Of a stretch of 64,000 nucleotides of DNA, positions 8,858 to 17,540 are shown one piece after another. The position numbers were made by a program, and so were the translations under genes. Position 1 is the stretch's first letter; each line of letters starts with the position of its first letter. The stretch is from Kaistia geumhonensis. Its GTDB lineage: Bacteria; Pseudomonadota; Alphaproteobacteria; Rhizobiales; Kaistiaceae. Location: assembly GCF_030815145.1 (NCBI RefSeq), contig NZ_JAUSWJ010000001.1:1860001-1924000 (forward strand). The letters run 5' to 3'. The notes below the pieces were generated by a model. It searched no databases. It was not told where the DNA came from and saw nothing but the letters and a program-made list of their open reading frames with translations.

Positions 8858-9736
8858 TCAGCGTCCCGGCGCGCTCGGCGGTACGACCACGGTCGCCGAA
8901 AGACCGCTGATCAGCTCCACGTCAGGCGGAACGTCGTCGAGGGCGATGCGAACCGGGATGCGCTGCGCGAGGCGGATCCACTCGAAGTTCGGGTCGACAG
9001 TCGCCAGCAGGCCACCCGAGGCGGTCGGATTGGCGATCGCGCGGCTGAAACCCTGGACCGTCCCGCCGAGCCTGACGCCCCCCGCCATCAGGCGGATCTC
9101 GGCCCGGCTGCCGATCCTGATCTCCGGCAGCTTCGTTTCCATGAAATAGGCATAGACATAGAAGCTGTCGCTATCGACCAGCGCCAGCACGCTCGTCCCA
9201 GCGATCGCATAGTCGCCGGAGCCGGCCGTCAGGTTCGTGACATATCCGTTGACGCGTGAACGCACCGTGCTGCGCTCGAGGTTCAGCTTCGCCGTCGCCA
9301 GTTCCGCCTCGGCGATGCGCAGATCCGCCGCCGCCTGATCGGCCTTGGCCTGCGAGTTCTCGGCGGTCGCGCCGGAGATGGCACTCGGATCGCTGGCCAT
9401 TACTTCGGCATCGCGGCGCGCGTCGTCTTCGGCGAGCTTCAGCGCCGACTGGCGGTCGGCCACCGTCGCCTCGGCCTGCTGCACCGCCAGCGCGAAACGC
9501 TGCTGGTCGATCACGAACAGCACGTCACCCTTGGCGACCTTCTGGTTGTCCGTGACGTTGAAGGTCGTGATCGGTCCCGAAACGTCCGGCGCGACGGAGA
9601 CGACGGTCGCGAGAACGCGCGCATCCCGCGTCCAGGGCGAGAAGGTGTAGAGCGTCCACAGCCACCAGCCGCAAAGGCCGGCGGCGACGACGGCGACGAG
9701 CGTGACCGCCACGCGGATGATCGAGGTCAGAGCCAT
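8858..9736 (-). CDS. HlyD/AaeA-type efflux periplasmic adaptor
   Basis: The 292-residue protein has one N-terminal membrane anchor (IIRVAVTLVAVVAAGLCGWWLW), then the biotinyl-lipoyl-like hairpin split by a coiled coil (VQQAEATVADRQSALKLAEDDARRD ... AELATAKLNLERS), and a beta-barrel region ending LSATVVVPP. It is the adaptor of a three-gene efflux system with the DUF1656 and FUSC proteins encoded upstream, an arrangement like E. coli aaeXAB, which exports aromatic carboxylates. Its start overlaps the DUF1656 stop by 10 bases. Substrate unknown; no outer-membrane channel gene is adjacent. Confidence 0.9.
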   Translation of the reverse strand: MALTSIIRVAVTLVAVVAAGLCGWWLWTLYTFSPWTRDARVLATVVSVAPDVSGPITTFNVTDNQKVAKGDVLFVIDQQRFALAVQQAEATVADRQSALKLAEDDARRDAEVMASDPSAISGATAENSQAKADQAAADLRIAEAELATAKLNLERSTVRSRVNGYVTNLTAGSGDYAIAGTSVLALVDSDSFYVYAYFMETKLPEIRIGSRAEIRLMAGGVRLGGTVQGFSRAIANPTASGGLLATVDPNFEWIRLAQRIPVRIALDDVPPDVELISGLSATVVVPPSAPGR

Positions 9737-9957
9737 GCCGGAACTCCGAGATAGACGATGCCGCCCAGAAGGAGAACGTAGAGCGCGACGTTGAACAGGG
9801 CGCGATGCCAGACGAAGCGGTAGAGGCCGAAGCGCTGCAGCACCACCCGGAGGATCAGGAACGGGACGAGCGCGAGCACCGCCCAGAGCATGACCGGCGG
9901 AAGATAGAAGCCGAACAGGACCGTGTCGGGAAAGAGGCCGAGGCCGGGCGCCTGCAT
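9727..9957 (-). CDS. DUF1656 (AaeX-like) small inner-membrane protein
   Basis: A 76-residue protein with two hydrophobic segments (VLFGFYLPPVMLWAVLALVPFLIL and ALFNVALYVLLLGGIVYL), the size and topology of AaeX/DUF1656 proteins. These accompany FUSC/HlyD efflux pumps, with poorly defined function. The start at 9957 gives MQAPGLGLFPD and has GGGAGGG about 11 bases upstream. An ATG at 9984 overlapping the FUSC stop would add nine residues and is the alternative. It sits between the FUSC and HlyD genes in a single overlapping operon. Confidence 0.82.
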   Translation of the reverse strand: MQAPGLGLFPDTVLFGFYLPPVMLWAVLALVPFLILRVVLQRFGLYRFVWHRALFNVALYVLLLGGIVYLGVPAWL

Positions 9958-9976
9958 GAACACTGCTTCCCTCCCC

Positions 9977-12139
9977 TCAGCCATCGTCGAACCGGCGGGC
10001 GAGATAGGCCCGGTCGATCGTGAATCGGTCGGCCAGGAACCGGACCGACGCCCCCGCCTGCAGCAATGCTGTCGCCGCTTCGCCGGGCGCAATGCTGCGG
10101 CCGGCGAGGTCGGCACGCAACGCCTCAATGGCCGCCTCCGCTGCCGCGAGTGCGGCCTGGTCGTCGCGGGCGGCGACGCCGAGCCGCTCCAGCGTCGCGG
10201 CGAATGCCTCGAGGAAGGCGGCGATGCCGGCGGCGGCGTCGGGCGGCATGGCGGCGTCCCGGCTCAGGACGCGCAGTCTCCCGATCTCGATGCATGACGA
10301 GGCGACACCGAGGCTGCCGCGGAAGAAATCCTCGTCGCGCTGCTGGCTGAGGGTAAGGCGCGGCAGGAGCGCCGCGAGCAGGGAGACGATCTCGGCCGAT
10401 CCCTCGCGCGGCGGGATCGCGCCACGCGCCACGCCCGGCAGCACGGCGCCGACCGCGCGGCGCCATGCGCTGCCGCGGCGGGCCGCCGAGGTGACGGGCC
10501 ATATGGCGAGCACCAGCAGGGTGAGCGCCATGCCGCCGAGCAGCGCGAAGGCGTTGCTCACGAAGCCGGCCTCGTCGAGGACGTAGAGATTGCCGGTGGA
10601 GAGCTGCGAGATGCCCATGGCGCCGATCGCCGTGCCGAGCGCCCCCGTCGCGGGCGTTCCGGCGAGCAATCCTGCCGGCAGCAGAAGCAGCATCAGAACC
10701 ACCGCCAGCTCGCCGAAGCCTTCGAGGCCCGGCAGGACGAAGACGAATACGAGATAGGACGCGGCGACGGCGATGGCGGTGCCGGTGAGGAACGGCAGGG
10801 CCGCGTCGATCTGCCGGTCCTGGTTGACGGACAGGAACAGCGTGATGACACCGCCCGCGACGGCGGCGAAGCCTTCCGACCACCCCGTCGCCATCCAGAT
10901 GACCGTCAGCAGCAGGATGGCGGCGGCGCCGCGCAGCCCGAGCAGCAGCGGCTCGCGATTGGGCGCGCCGGGCCTGGAGGCGGGCTGGCGGACGGTTCGC
11001 CCGCCGGCGCCGGAGGCGTCGATCATCGTTGCCAGCGCCAGCGCCTCGACGAGTTCGCCGGCCCGGCGGAGGATGAGCAGCCCATTCGCAAGCGCATCGA
11101 ACGGGACGCGCCCCGCCATCGCGTCGATCTCGCGGCCGCTCGCCTTCAGCGACGCCGCGGCGGCCGCGGCCTCGTGGCGAAGGGTGGCCGCATCGGGCCG
11201 TCGCGCCCCATCGGCGGCGAGGGCGTCGATCCGTGCGGCGAGGCCTTCCAGCACCGGCCGCACCCGCGTCTCGACGCCGGCCGCCGCGTCGCCGGCGAAG
11301 GCGTCGATCCGGACATGGAGGCCCCGCGCCACGGAGAGGACGAGCAGGAACTCGTGCACGATGCGTTGCAGGCGAGGTCCGTCCGCGCGCATGTCCGGCG
11401 CCTCGAACAGCGCCGAGGCGCGGAGCGCATCGAACTGCACGACCCGCGTGACCATACGGCCGCGTATCCGGGCGAACTCGGCCGGCGTCGCGGAAAGCCG
11501 CAGCGCCGTCGCCGCGTAATGCGCGAGGTCGCGCCGCGTGCCGGCCAGCGATGCGCGCAGCGCGTCGCCGGCATAGCGGGGCAGGACGAGGACGGTCATC
11601 AGCGTGCCGCAGCCGATGCCGATCAGGATCGCCGCCGTCCGGTCGCCCGCCACCATCCAGGCATCGAGCGGACTGGACGATCCTTCATAGGCGACGAGGA
11701 TGGTCGTGTAGCCGAAGAGCAGCGCACCGTAGGAGACGAAATTGCGCAGGCGCGAGGCGAGATAGAAGCTGACGAAGACGACGATCACCGTCGCGCCGAC
11801 CATAAGCTCCGGAGCCTCGGCGAGGAGCGCGACGATGCCGAGCCCCGTGATGCCTCCGAGCACGGTTCCGATGGCCCGCCACAGGCCCTTCGAGAGCGCG
11901 GCGCCGACGGTCGGCTGCGCGAGCAGATAGACGGTGAGAGCCGCCCATTGCGGGTCACCGAGCTCGATCCGGTAGCAGATCGCGAGCGCCAGCACGGCCG
12001 CCGCCGCCGTGCGCAGCGAGAAGACGATGTTGCGCCAGCCGAGGTCGACCGGAACGAGCGGCCGCGCCACGACTCCTTCCGACGCTGCCGACGCCCCCGC
12101 GCCTGTTCGCATTCCTGCCATCACAAGGCGCCGCTCCAT
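9977..12139 (-). CDS. FUSC family inner-membrane efflux protein (AaeB-like)
   Basis: A 720-residue protein with the duplicated FUSC architecture: an N-terminal block of about six membrane helices (including AVLALAICYRIELGDPQWAALTVYLLAQPTVGAALSKG split over several segments), a long soluble helical domain, a second membrane block starting near LLLGLRGAAAILLLTVIWMATGW, and a soluble tail. The DPQWAALTV and GAALSKGLWRAIGT motifs are typical. It would export aromatic acids or similar compounds together with the DUF1656 and HlyD proteins encoded downstream. ATGs at 12121 and 12112 are possible alternative starts. No LysR regulator is adjacent. Confidence 0.88.
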   Translation of the reverse strand: MERRLVMAGMRTGAGASAASEGVVARPLVPVDLGWRNIVFSLRTAAAAVLALAICYRIELGDPQWAALTVYLLAQPTVGAALSKGLWRAIGTVLGGITGLGIVALLAEAPELMVGATVIVVFVSFYLASRLRNFVSYGALLFGYTTILVAYEGSSSPLDAWMVAGDRTAAILIGIGCGTLMTVLVLPRYAGDALRASLAGTRRDLAHYAATALRLSATPAEFARIRGRMVTRVVQFDALRASALFEAPDMRADGPRLQRIVHEFLLVLSVARGLHVRIDAFAGDAAAGVETRVRPVLEGLAARIDALAADGARRPDAATLRHEAAAAAASLKASGREIDAMAGRVPFDALANGLLILRRAGELVEALALATMIDASGAGGRTVRQPASRPGAPNREPLLLGLRGAAAILLLTVIWMATGWSEGFAAVAGGVITLFLSVNQDRQIDAALPFLTGTAIAVAASYLVFVFVLPGLEGFGELAVVLMLLLLPAGLLAGTPATGALGTAIGAMGISQLSTGNLYVLDEAGFVSNAFALLGGMALTLLVLAIWPVTSAARRGSAWRRAVGAVLPGVARGAIPPREGSAEIVSLLAALLPRLTLSQQRDEDFFRGSLGVASSCIEIGRLRVLSRDAAMPPDAAAGIAAFLEAFAATLERLGVAARDDQAALAAAEAAIEALRADLAGRSIAPGEAATALLQAGASVRFLADRFTIDRAYLARRFDDG

Positions 12140-12226
12140 GCGGCCGTTTCGCGTCGGGCACCGGGCCTTCGGTCTCTCCGGCTCCGAAGTCGACGAGCGG
12201 CAGCGAGTCGCAATGTCGGTGAGAAT

Positions 12227-12475
12227 CTATTCCTTCGGCAAGGGGTCCATCCCGTCCGCGATCGCAGCGGCCCGCAGGGCCGCGTTCATCCGCTCCTGCC
12301 AGCCCGGGCCATTCGCCTGAAAGTGCTCGACCACGTCGCGATCGATCCTGATCGAGACGAGTTCCTTCGCCGTCGGAAGCGCGCCGGTGCCGATGTCCGG
12401 CTGCCGCTTCTTCGCGAACATCGCCTCGGCGGCGGCAAAGGGGTCCTTGGGGCGGCGGGGCCGATCCGTGGTCAT
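12227..12475 (-). CDS. BrnA/DUF4415-like antitoxin, apparently orphan
   Basis: An 82-residue basic protein whose C-terminal half (KELVSIRIDRDVVEHFQANGPGWQERMNAALR) matches the ribbon-helix-helix domain of BrnA-type antitoxins (DUF4415). In type II systems BrnA is encoded just after the BrnT toxin. Here the 260 bases upstream on the same strand contain no BrnT-like frame, so the gene looks orphan and may act as a stand-alone DNA-binding regulator. The start MTTDRPRRPKDPF at 12475 is chosen because upstream in-frame sequence is arginine-rich non-coding text. Confidence 0.75.
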   Translation of the reverse strand: MTTDRPRRPKDPFAAAEAMFAKKRQPDIGTGALPTAKELVSIRIDRDVVEHFQANGPGWQERMNAALRAAAIADGMDPLPKE

Positions 12476-12737
12476 GTGCGTTCCTCGCGTTCTCGCCCTT
12501 CCAGGGCATGTGGCGGCATAGGCGATAATCGGCGGCAGCGCGAGGCCAGTCCGCTCGGACCGACGCTCCGGAGCGCGCCACCCTTGATGCGCCGCCCCGA
12601 TGGCGGATCCCCGTCGCGACCGGACATCGGCTGGCGACAACCGTCTTTCCCGGGGCGCGCCTTCATTCATATGAAACGCGACGGGAATGTCGCGCGTTGA
12701 AGCGAGGTCGACCATCCGACGTTCGAGAGGGATCATC

Positions 12738-13106
12738 ATGAAATCGAGGGTCGAACGATTCATCGATCAACTGGCGGCCTCTTCCTTTGGCCTGAAGGAG
12801 GCCCGCAACGATGTCCACAGCGCTTCTGTCGGGAACGAGGCGGTCGCGCCCCTGACGCTGCTCGCTCTCGGACACAGACTGGCCGACGATGCTGCACGAT
12901 CCGACGCCGAACGCAACGAGGCAGCGTTCGACACGATCGAGCGGGCGTTTGCCGACGGCGACCCCGACCTCTCGGCCGCGTCCGGCCGCGTCATCGAGGC
13001 GGCTGTCGCCCGGGCCGTCGATCTCGAAACCTGGCCTGATCTGCGGCTGAGGTTCGGCGAGCGCTCGGGCGCGCACGCTCTCAACTGCATTGCGCTCGAT
13101 CGCTAG
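12738..13106 (+). CDS. Hypothetical protein, 122 residues
   Basis: No family was recognised. The product is soluble and helical, starting MKSRVERFIDQLAASSF and ending GAHALNCIALDR, with no signal peptide or membrane segment. GAGAGGG lies 8 bases before the ATG. The composition is acidic and alanine-rich, and codon usage resembles its neighbours, so it is probably a real gene. It is divergent from the BrnA-like gene and 72 bases before a lipoprotein gene on the same strand. Confidence 0.6.
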   Translation: MKSRVERFIDQLAASSFGLKEARNDVHSASVGNEAVAPLTLLALGHRLADDAARSDAERNEAAFDTIERAFADGDPDLSAASGRVIEAAVARAVDLETWPDLRLRFGERSGAHALNCIALDR

Positions 13107-13178
13107 CGGCGAGCCTGCCGCCGTGGGATGATGCGAGGTCGGGCGATACCCGATGGCGAAGCGCGGAGGACCCCTCCC

Positions 13179-13457
13179 ATGATGGCGCGCAGACTGGTGA
13201 TCGCGCTCTTCGGCCTGGCGCTCCTGTCAGGCTGCAACACCTGGGAACGATACCAGGCGTCGGTCGAACAGGGTTGCCGCGAGCAATTCGGGGACAAGAC
13301 CAAGCGCTACAATGACTGCCTGAAGCGGGCCGCGGCAGCCGACCGCGCAAAGCTCAGGCACCAGGACCAGATGTGGTACGACAGCATCGACGACGCCATG
13401 AGCGTGCCGATCGTGCCGGTGGTGCCGCTCAGGCCTCACCCGCCGCATCGTTGGTGA
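13179..13457 (+). CDS. Small putative lipoprotein
   Basis: A 92-residue product with a type II signal peptide: MMARRLVIALFGLALLSGC, where LLSGC is the lipobox and the cysteine would be lipidated. The mature part (NTWERYQASVEQGCREQFG...RYNDCLKRAAAADRAK) has two further cysteines that could form a disulfide, and a proline-rich tail VPIVPVVPLRPHPPHRW. Two adjacent ATGs (13179, 13182) follow a GGAGG about 14 bases upstream. Function unknown; it faces the sugar isomerase gene convergently. Confidence 0.72.
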   Translation: MMARRLVIALFGLALLSGCNTWERYQASVEQGCREQFGDKTKRYNDCLKRAAAADRAKLRHQDQMWYDSIDDAMSVPIVPVVPLRPHPPHRW

Positions 13458-13509
13458 AGTGCAGCGGCGGGCTGGCGGGCCGCCCCTCGCGAAGAATGCT
13501 CGACGGCCG

Positions 13510-14322
13510 CTAGACCCCCACAGCATCCTTCAGCATCCGCCGGTTCTTGGCGACCGCGGCGGCGGGGTCTCGGCCGGCTTCCTCGGATTCCTCCTCGACG
13601 ACCAGCCACCCGTTGAAGTTCGGGGCTTTCGCGACGGTTGCGACGACGGCGGGAATGTCGCAAGCGCCCGCGCCCAGCATCGCCCAGTGGCCGGAGGCAT
13701 CGACATCCTTCAGGTGCAGGTAGCGGATGCGCGTGGCATAGGTTTCGAGCGTATCGAGGATGTCCTGACGGCCGCGCAGGATGTGGCCCGTGTCGGGCAC
13801 CCAGCCGATCAGCGTCGGGTCGGTCAGCTCCATGATGCGGTCATAGTCGGCGCGGGTCTCGAGCAGCGTGTCGTGGTGCGAACTCGGATGGAAGGCGACC
13901 GTGACGCCATGCCGGCGGCCGGCCTCGCCGGCGGCGTTGTAGAAGCGCGCGGCGGCGGCGAACTTCGCCTCGCGCGGGCCGGGCGACATGACAGTCGCGC
14001 TGCCGAGCGACAGCACCGCGCCGGGAAAGGCGGCGGTGAAGGCAAGCGCCCGCTCGACCATCGCGAGATCCTCCGCCAGCGCCGCCTCCTCGGTGAAGCC
14101 GGACGAGCTGCCGCAGGCGAAGGCGACGAGCACGAGGCCGTTTTTCGCCAGCGCCTCGGCGAAGGCGCCCGGACGGCCGGCATAGGCGCCGATCATGGTG
14201 TCGGTGATCTCGATGCCCTGGTAGCCGGCCGCGCCGATCGCCGCGAGGAGATCGTCCGGCTCGCCGCGGAAGGCATCGCCCAGCATCTCCCAGGTATAGG
14301 TCTGGCAGGCCGGCTTCAGCAT
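13510..14322 (-). CDS. Sugar phosphate isomerase/epimerase (xylose isomerase-like TIM barrel)
   Basis: A 270-residue AP-endonuclease-2-family TIM barrel: YQGIEITDTMIGAY near the N-terminus, VAFHPSSHHDTL, GWVPDTGHILRG, IRYLHLKDVDASG and WLVVEEESE, supplying the His/Glu/Asp metal ligands of sugar epimerases, isomerases and inosose dehydratases. It is the last gene of an operon with an ABC importer, so it probably isomerises or epimerises the imported sugar. The family also includes the cofactor-free decarboxylase OiaC, so decarboxylation is possible. The start at 14322 has AAAGG upstream; an ATG at 14340 that overlaps the permease stop in ATGA would add six residues. Confidence 0.82.
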   Translation of the reverse strand: MLKPACQTYTWEMLGDAFRGEPDDLLAAIGAAGYQGIEITDTMIGAYAGRPGAFAEALAKNGLVLVAFACGSSSGFTEEAALAEDLAMVERALAFTAAFPGAVLSLGSATVMSPGPREAKFAAAARFYNAAGEAGRRHGVTVAFHPSSHHDTLLETRADYDRIMELTDPTLIGWVPDTGHILRGRQDILDTLETYATRIRYLHLKDVDASGHWAMLGAGACDIPAVVATVAKAPNFNGWLVVEEESEEAGRDPAAAVAKNRRMLKDAVGV

Positions 14323-14336
14323 GGGTGCACCTTTCG

Positions 14337-15173
14337 TCATTCCTTCACCGCGCCCTGCGTCAGTCCGTCGATGATGTGGCGCTGGAAGAGCAGCACCAGG
14401 AGAACCAGCGGGATCGTCACCACGATCGAGGCGGCGGCGATGTCGCCCCACGGGATGTAATGGAGATTGGTGAAATTCGCGATGCCGACCGGGACGGTCT
14501 GGTGGTCGATGTTCGAGGTGAAGGCCAGCGCGAACATGAACTCGTTCCAGGCCGCGATGAAGGCGAGTAGGCCCGTCGTCACGAGGCTCGGAGCCGAGAT
14601 CGGCAGGATGATCCGCCAGAAGAGCCCGACGGTCGAGCAGCCGTCCATGCGCGCCGCCTCGTCGATCTCGCGCGGCAGCGTGTCGAAATAGCCGAACATC
14701 ACCCAGGTCACGAGCGGCACGCCGAGCGCGACATAGGTGATCACGAGGCCGGAATAGGTGTCGAGCAGCGCCAGGTCGGAGGCGAGCAGATAGAGCGGGC
14801 CGACGATCGCGATCTGCGGGAACATCGATACCGAGAGGATCGCGGCGAGGATGCCGAACCGGCCCTTGATGTCGAGGCGCGACAGGGCGAAGCCGGCCAT
14901 GGCCCCGACCGCCAGGCAGAACAGCGTCGTGAAGCCGGCGACGATCAGCGAATTGCGCAGATAGAGCTGGAAGCTCTTCTCGACGAATATGTTCGCGTAG
15001 TGGTCGAAGGTCAGGGGCGAGGGGATGAAGGACGGCGTCGCGGCCGTCAGCTCGACATCGTTCTGGAACGAGGTCGAGAGCTGCCACAGGAAGGGGGCCG
15101 CCGACCAGAAGAGGATCAGCAGGCCGCCGCAATAGATGAGGATCGTCTGGAGACGGTTGCGCTCGTAGATCAT
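14337..15173 (-). CDS. Carbohydrate ABC transporter permease (MalG/CUT1 type)
   Basis: A 278-residue inner-membrane permease with six predicted helices and the EAA loop REIDEAARMDGCSTVGLFWRIILPISAP, which contacts the ATPase. It is the second permease of a CUT1 sugar importer, following the MalF-type gene whose stop overlaps its start. No ATP-binding subunit is encoded in this operon, so it probably shares a MsmK/UgpC-like ATPase from elsewhere. Substrate unknown. Confidence 0.93.
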   Translation of the reverse strand: MIYERNRLQTILIYCGGLLILFWSAAPFLWQLSTSFQNDVELTAATPSFIPSPLTFDHYANIFVEKSFQLYLRNSLIVAGFTTLFCLAVGAMAGFALSRLDIKGRFGILAAILSVSMFPQIAIVGPLYLLASDLALLDTYSGLVITYVALGVPLVTWVMFGYFDTLPREIDEAARMDGCSTVGLFWRIILPISAPSLVTTGLLAFIAAWNEFMFALAFTSNIDHQTVPVGIANFTNLHYIPWGDIAAASIVVTIPLVLLVLLFQRHIIDGLTQGAVKE

Positions 15174-16105
15174 CGCGGCGCCCGCATCTTGCGCATGATG
15201 AAGAAGCCGAAGCCGATCGCGATCAGCGCCTCGGTGATGAACATCGCGGTCGCCATGGCCGAGCCGTAGCCGAACTGCAGCGCCGAGAAGAGCGTCTTGT
15301 AGGACAGCGTCGACAGCGTCTCGGTCGCGTCGGCGGGGCCGCCGCCGGTCAGCACATAGACGAGGTCGAAGACTCGGAAGGCGTCGAGCGCGCGGAACAT
15401 GCCGGCGATCAGGAGCGTCGACATCAGGAGCGGCAGCCGCACATGGATGAAGGTCGCGACCGGTCCGGCGCCGTCCATCCGCGCCGCCTCGATCAGCGAC
15501 TTCGGGATGGTCTGCAGCCCGGCCATCAGGAGAAGCGCCATGAAGGGCGCCGTCTTCCAGACATCGGCGATGATGATCGTGGTCATCGCGTGGTCGATCG
15601 AGCCGTACCAGTTGATGTTCTCGGCGATGAGGCCGCTGCTGCGCAGCGCCCAGTTGACGACGCCATACTGGCCGTCGAACAGCCAGCCGAACATCTTGGA
15701 CGTGACGACCGTCGGCATCGCCCAGGGCACGAGCATCGCGGCGCGCACGATGGAGCGGCCGGCGAAATGCTCGACGAGGAGCAGCGCCATGACGAGGCCG
15801 AGGATGGTCTCGGCGAGGGTCGAGACGACGGTGAAATAGACGGTGTGCCGCCAGGCGTTCCAGAAGAGATCGTCGCCGAGCAGCTGCGCGTAGTTCTCGA
15901 GGCCGATGAAATCGTGCTCCTGCGTCACCAGCGAGGTGTTGGTGAAGGAGAGCCAGAGGCCGTTCAGGATCGGGTACAGCGACACCGAACCGAGCGAGAC
16001 GGCGATCGGCAGCAGGAACAGCAAGGGCGCGAGACGCGGCATCGACCAGCCGGCCCCCCGAGGGGGACCGGCCAGCGCCGCGGCCGGGAGGGACCGCGCT
16101 GTCAT
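15170..16105 (-). CDS. Carbohydrate ABC transporter permease (MalF/CUT1 type)
   Basis: A 311-residue permease. A short cytoplasmic N-terminus leads into six helices, with the EAA loop KSLIEAARMDGAGPVATFIHVRLPLL and the typical TGGGPADATETLSTLSYKT stretch near the C-terminus. It pairs with the MalG-type permease downstream (ATGA-type overlap) and with the binding protein upstream, whose TAA overlaps its ATG by one base in TAATG. Together they form an import complex lacking a local ATPase. Confidence 0.93.
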   Translation of the reverse strand: MTARSLPAAALAGPPRGAGWSMPRLAPLLFLLPIAVSLGSVSLYPILNGLWLSFTNTSLVTQEHDFIGLENYAQLLGDDLFWNAWRHTVYFTVVSTLAETILGLVMALLLVEHFAGRSIVRAAMLVPWAMPTVVTSKMFGWLFDGQYGVVNWALRSSGLIAENINWYGSIDHAMTTIIIADVWKTAPFMALLLMAGLQTIPKSLIEAARMDGAGPVATFIHVRLPLLMSTLLIAGMFRALDAFRVFDLVYVLTGGGPADATETLSTLSYKTLFSALQFGYGSAMATAMFITEALIAIGFGFFIMRKMRAPR

Positions 16106-17418
16106 TACTTCGAGACGATCGCGTCGATCTTCTTGGCTGCCGCCTCCAGCTCCTCCTTCACCTTGCCGGTGACGAGGGCGCGGGAGATGCCGGACTGGGC
16201 CGCCAGCGAGACCTGCGGATATTTCGGCGTCTTCGGGCGCGGCGTTGCGCCGGTGAACACCGTCTTCAGCGACTGCATGAAGGGCTGCTCCTTGCCGAGC
16301 GTCTCGTTGTCGAAGACGGCCGGGCGGGTCGGGGCGATGCCCATCTTGAGGGCGAAGCGGAGCTGCGTCTCCGGCGAGGCCATCCAGGTGAGGAACTCGA
16401 CGGCCGCTTCGCGCTGCTTGGTGTTGGCGTTGATGCCGTACTGGTAGCCGCCGAGGCAGCCGGCGCTCTTGCCACCCTCGAAATGCGGCAGCGGGGCGAC
16501 GCCGACCTTGCCGGGCACCTTGGACGACTTCGCGTCCTGCGCCAGGACATAGACATAGGACCAGTTGCGCAGGAACGCCGCCTCGCCGCCGGTGAAGGGC
16601 GCGCGCGAGGGCTCCTCGTCCCATGAGAGCACGTCCGCCGGGCTGATCTTGTACTTGTTGATCGTGTCGTGAAGGAACTGGATCGCCTCGACGGCCTTGT
16701 CGCTTGCCAGCGTCGAGGAGCGGCCGTCGCCGGCGAGGATCGAGGCATTGTTGGAGGCGAGCACCGAGACGGCGTCGCAGACCAGCACTTCCGCCTGCTT
16801 GCCCTGCCACAGGAAGCCGAACTTCACCTTCTTGTCGGCCTGCAGCTTCATCGCCTGCTCGGTCATCTCGGCCCAGGTCGTCGGAACCTTGGCGCCGATC
16901 TCGTCGAGCAGATCCTTTCGGTAGAACATCATGCCGGAGTCGATGCCCCAGGGCAGCGCGGTCAGCTTGCCGTCATAGGTGCAGGCATCGATGGTGCCGT
17001 CGAAGAACTGGTTCTTCACGCCGCCGAAATACTCGTCGAGCGGCAGCGCCCAGCCGGCAGCGGCGAATTCGGCGATCCAGATCACGTCCTGCGTGAAGAC
17101 GTCGGGCGAGCCGTTTTTGCGGGCGAGCTGCTGGACGAGCGCCTGATGCACCTCGGTCGAGGAGCTCGGCGGCGGCAGCTCGATATATTTGACGAAGATC
17201 TTGCTCTGCGACTCGTTGAAGGTGTCGACGACGTTGCCGATCGACTCGGTGCCCTGGAACTTGGCGCTGGCGAAGCTGATCTCGACACGGTCGGCGGCGC
17301 GCGCGAGGCGCGGCATGCCGAGCGCGGCGGCGCCCGCGGCGACGCCGGCGCCCATCATGAACTGACGGCGCTGGATTCCACCCTTCCCGCTGGCGGGGGT
17401 CTTCGGTGTCCTGGTCAT
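16105..17418 (-). CDS. Sugar ABC transporter substrate-binding protein (CUT1, Tat-type leader)
   Basis: A 437-residue extracytoplasmic binding protein. The leader IQRRQFMMGAGVAAGAAALGMPRLARA carries a twin arginine and suggests Tat export. The mature part has the cluster-1 binding-protein pattern (IEVSFASAKFQG-like first strand, ALPWGIDSGMMFYRKDLLDEIGA, FTGGEAAFLRNWSY). The start at 17418 follows GGGAGAGAGG; the reading frame runs further upstream but without a good start. It is the first gene of the importer operon and has a DeoR-type repeat about 80 bases upstream, so it is probably controlled by the DeoR regulator at 20741. Confidence 0.93.
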   Translation of the reverse strand: MTRTPKTPASGKGGIQRRQFMMGAGVAAGAAALGMPRLARAADRVEISFASAKFQGTESIGNVVDTFNESQSKIFVKYIELPPPSSSTEVHQALVQQLARKNGSPDVFTQDVIWIAEFAAAGWALPLDEYFGGVKNQFFDGTIDACTYDGKLTALPWGIDSGMMFYRKDLLDEIGAKVPTTWAEMTEQAMKLQADKKVKFGFLWQGKQAEVLVCDAVSVLASNNASILAGDGRSSTLASDKAVEAIQFLHDTINKYKISPADVLSWDEEPSRAPFTGGEAAFLRNWSYVYVLAQDAKSSKVPGKVGVAPLPHFEGGKSAGCLGGYQYGINANTKQREAAVEFLTWMASPETQLRFALKMGIAPTRPAVFDNETLGKEQPFMQSLKTVFTGATPRPKTPKYPQVSLAAQSGISRALVTGKVKEELEAAAKKIDAIVSK

Positions 17419-17498
17419 TTCCTCTCTCCCTTTGGTGCCGGCGATCATTCGCCAGCTGTTTTTTGCATCATGCTTGCCGCGCTCCTCGGCAGCGTCAA

Positions 17499-17522
17499 GC
17501 ATAAAGACGCAAAATAACGCAA
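17499..17522 (-). promoter_or_regulatory. Candidate DeoR operator upstream of the importer operon
   Basis: Read on the minus strand this holds TTGCGTTATT followed ten bases later by TTTTGCGTCTTTATGC. The 16-base word TTTTGCGTCTTTATGC recurs exactly at 20657-20672, beside the DeoR gene. Direct repeats one helical turn apart are typical of DeoR-family operators. Location about 80 bases before the binding-protein start fits promoter control. Confidence 0.6.
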
Positions 17523-17540
17523 TCGTGCGGACTGGATCGC

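Noticed and set aside
12476-12737. Possible BrnT toxin gene upstream of the BrnA-like antitoxin
   Set aside because: The only frames here are short and arginine-rich, with none of the BrnT motifs and no ribosome-binding site.
13459-14460. Plus-strand open frame of 333 codons opposite the sugar isomerase gene
   Set aside because: It is a shadow of the minus-strand TIM-barrel gene. Composition is Arg/Gly/Ala-rich and no motif is recognisable.
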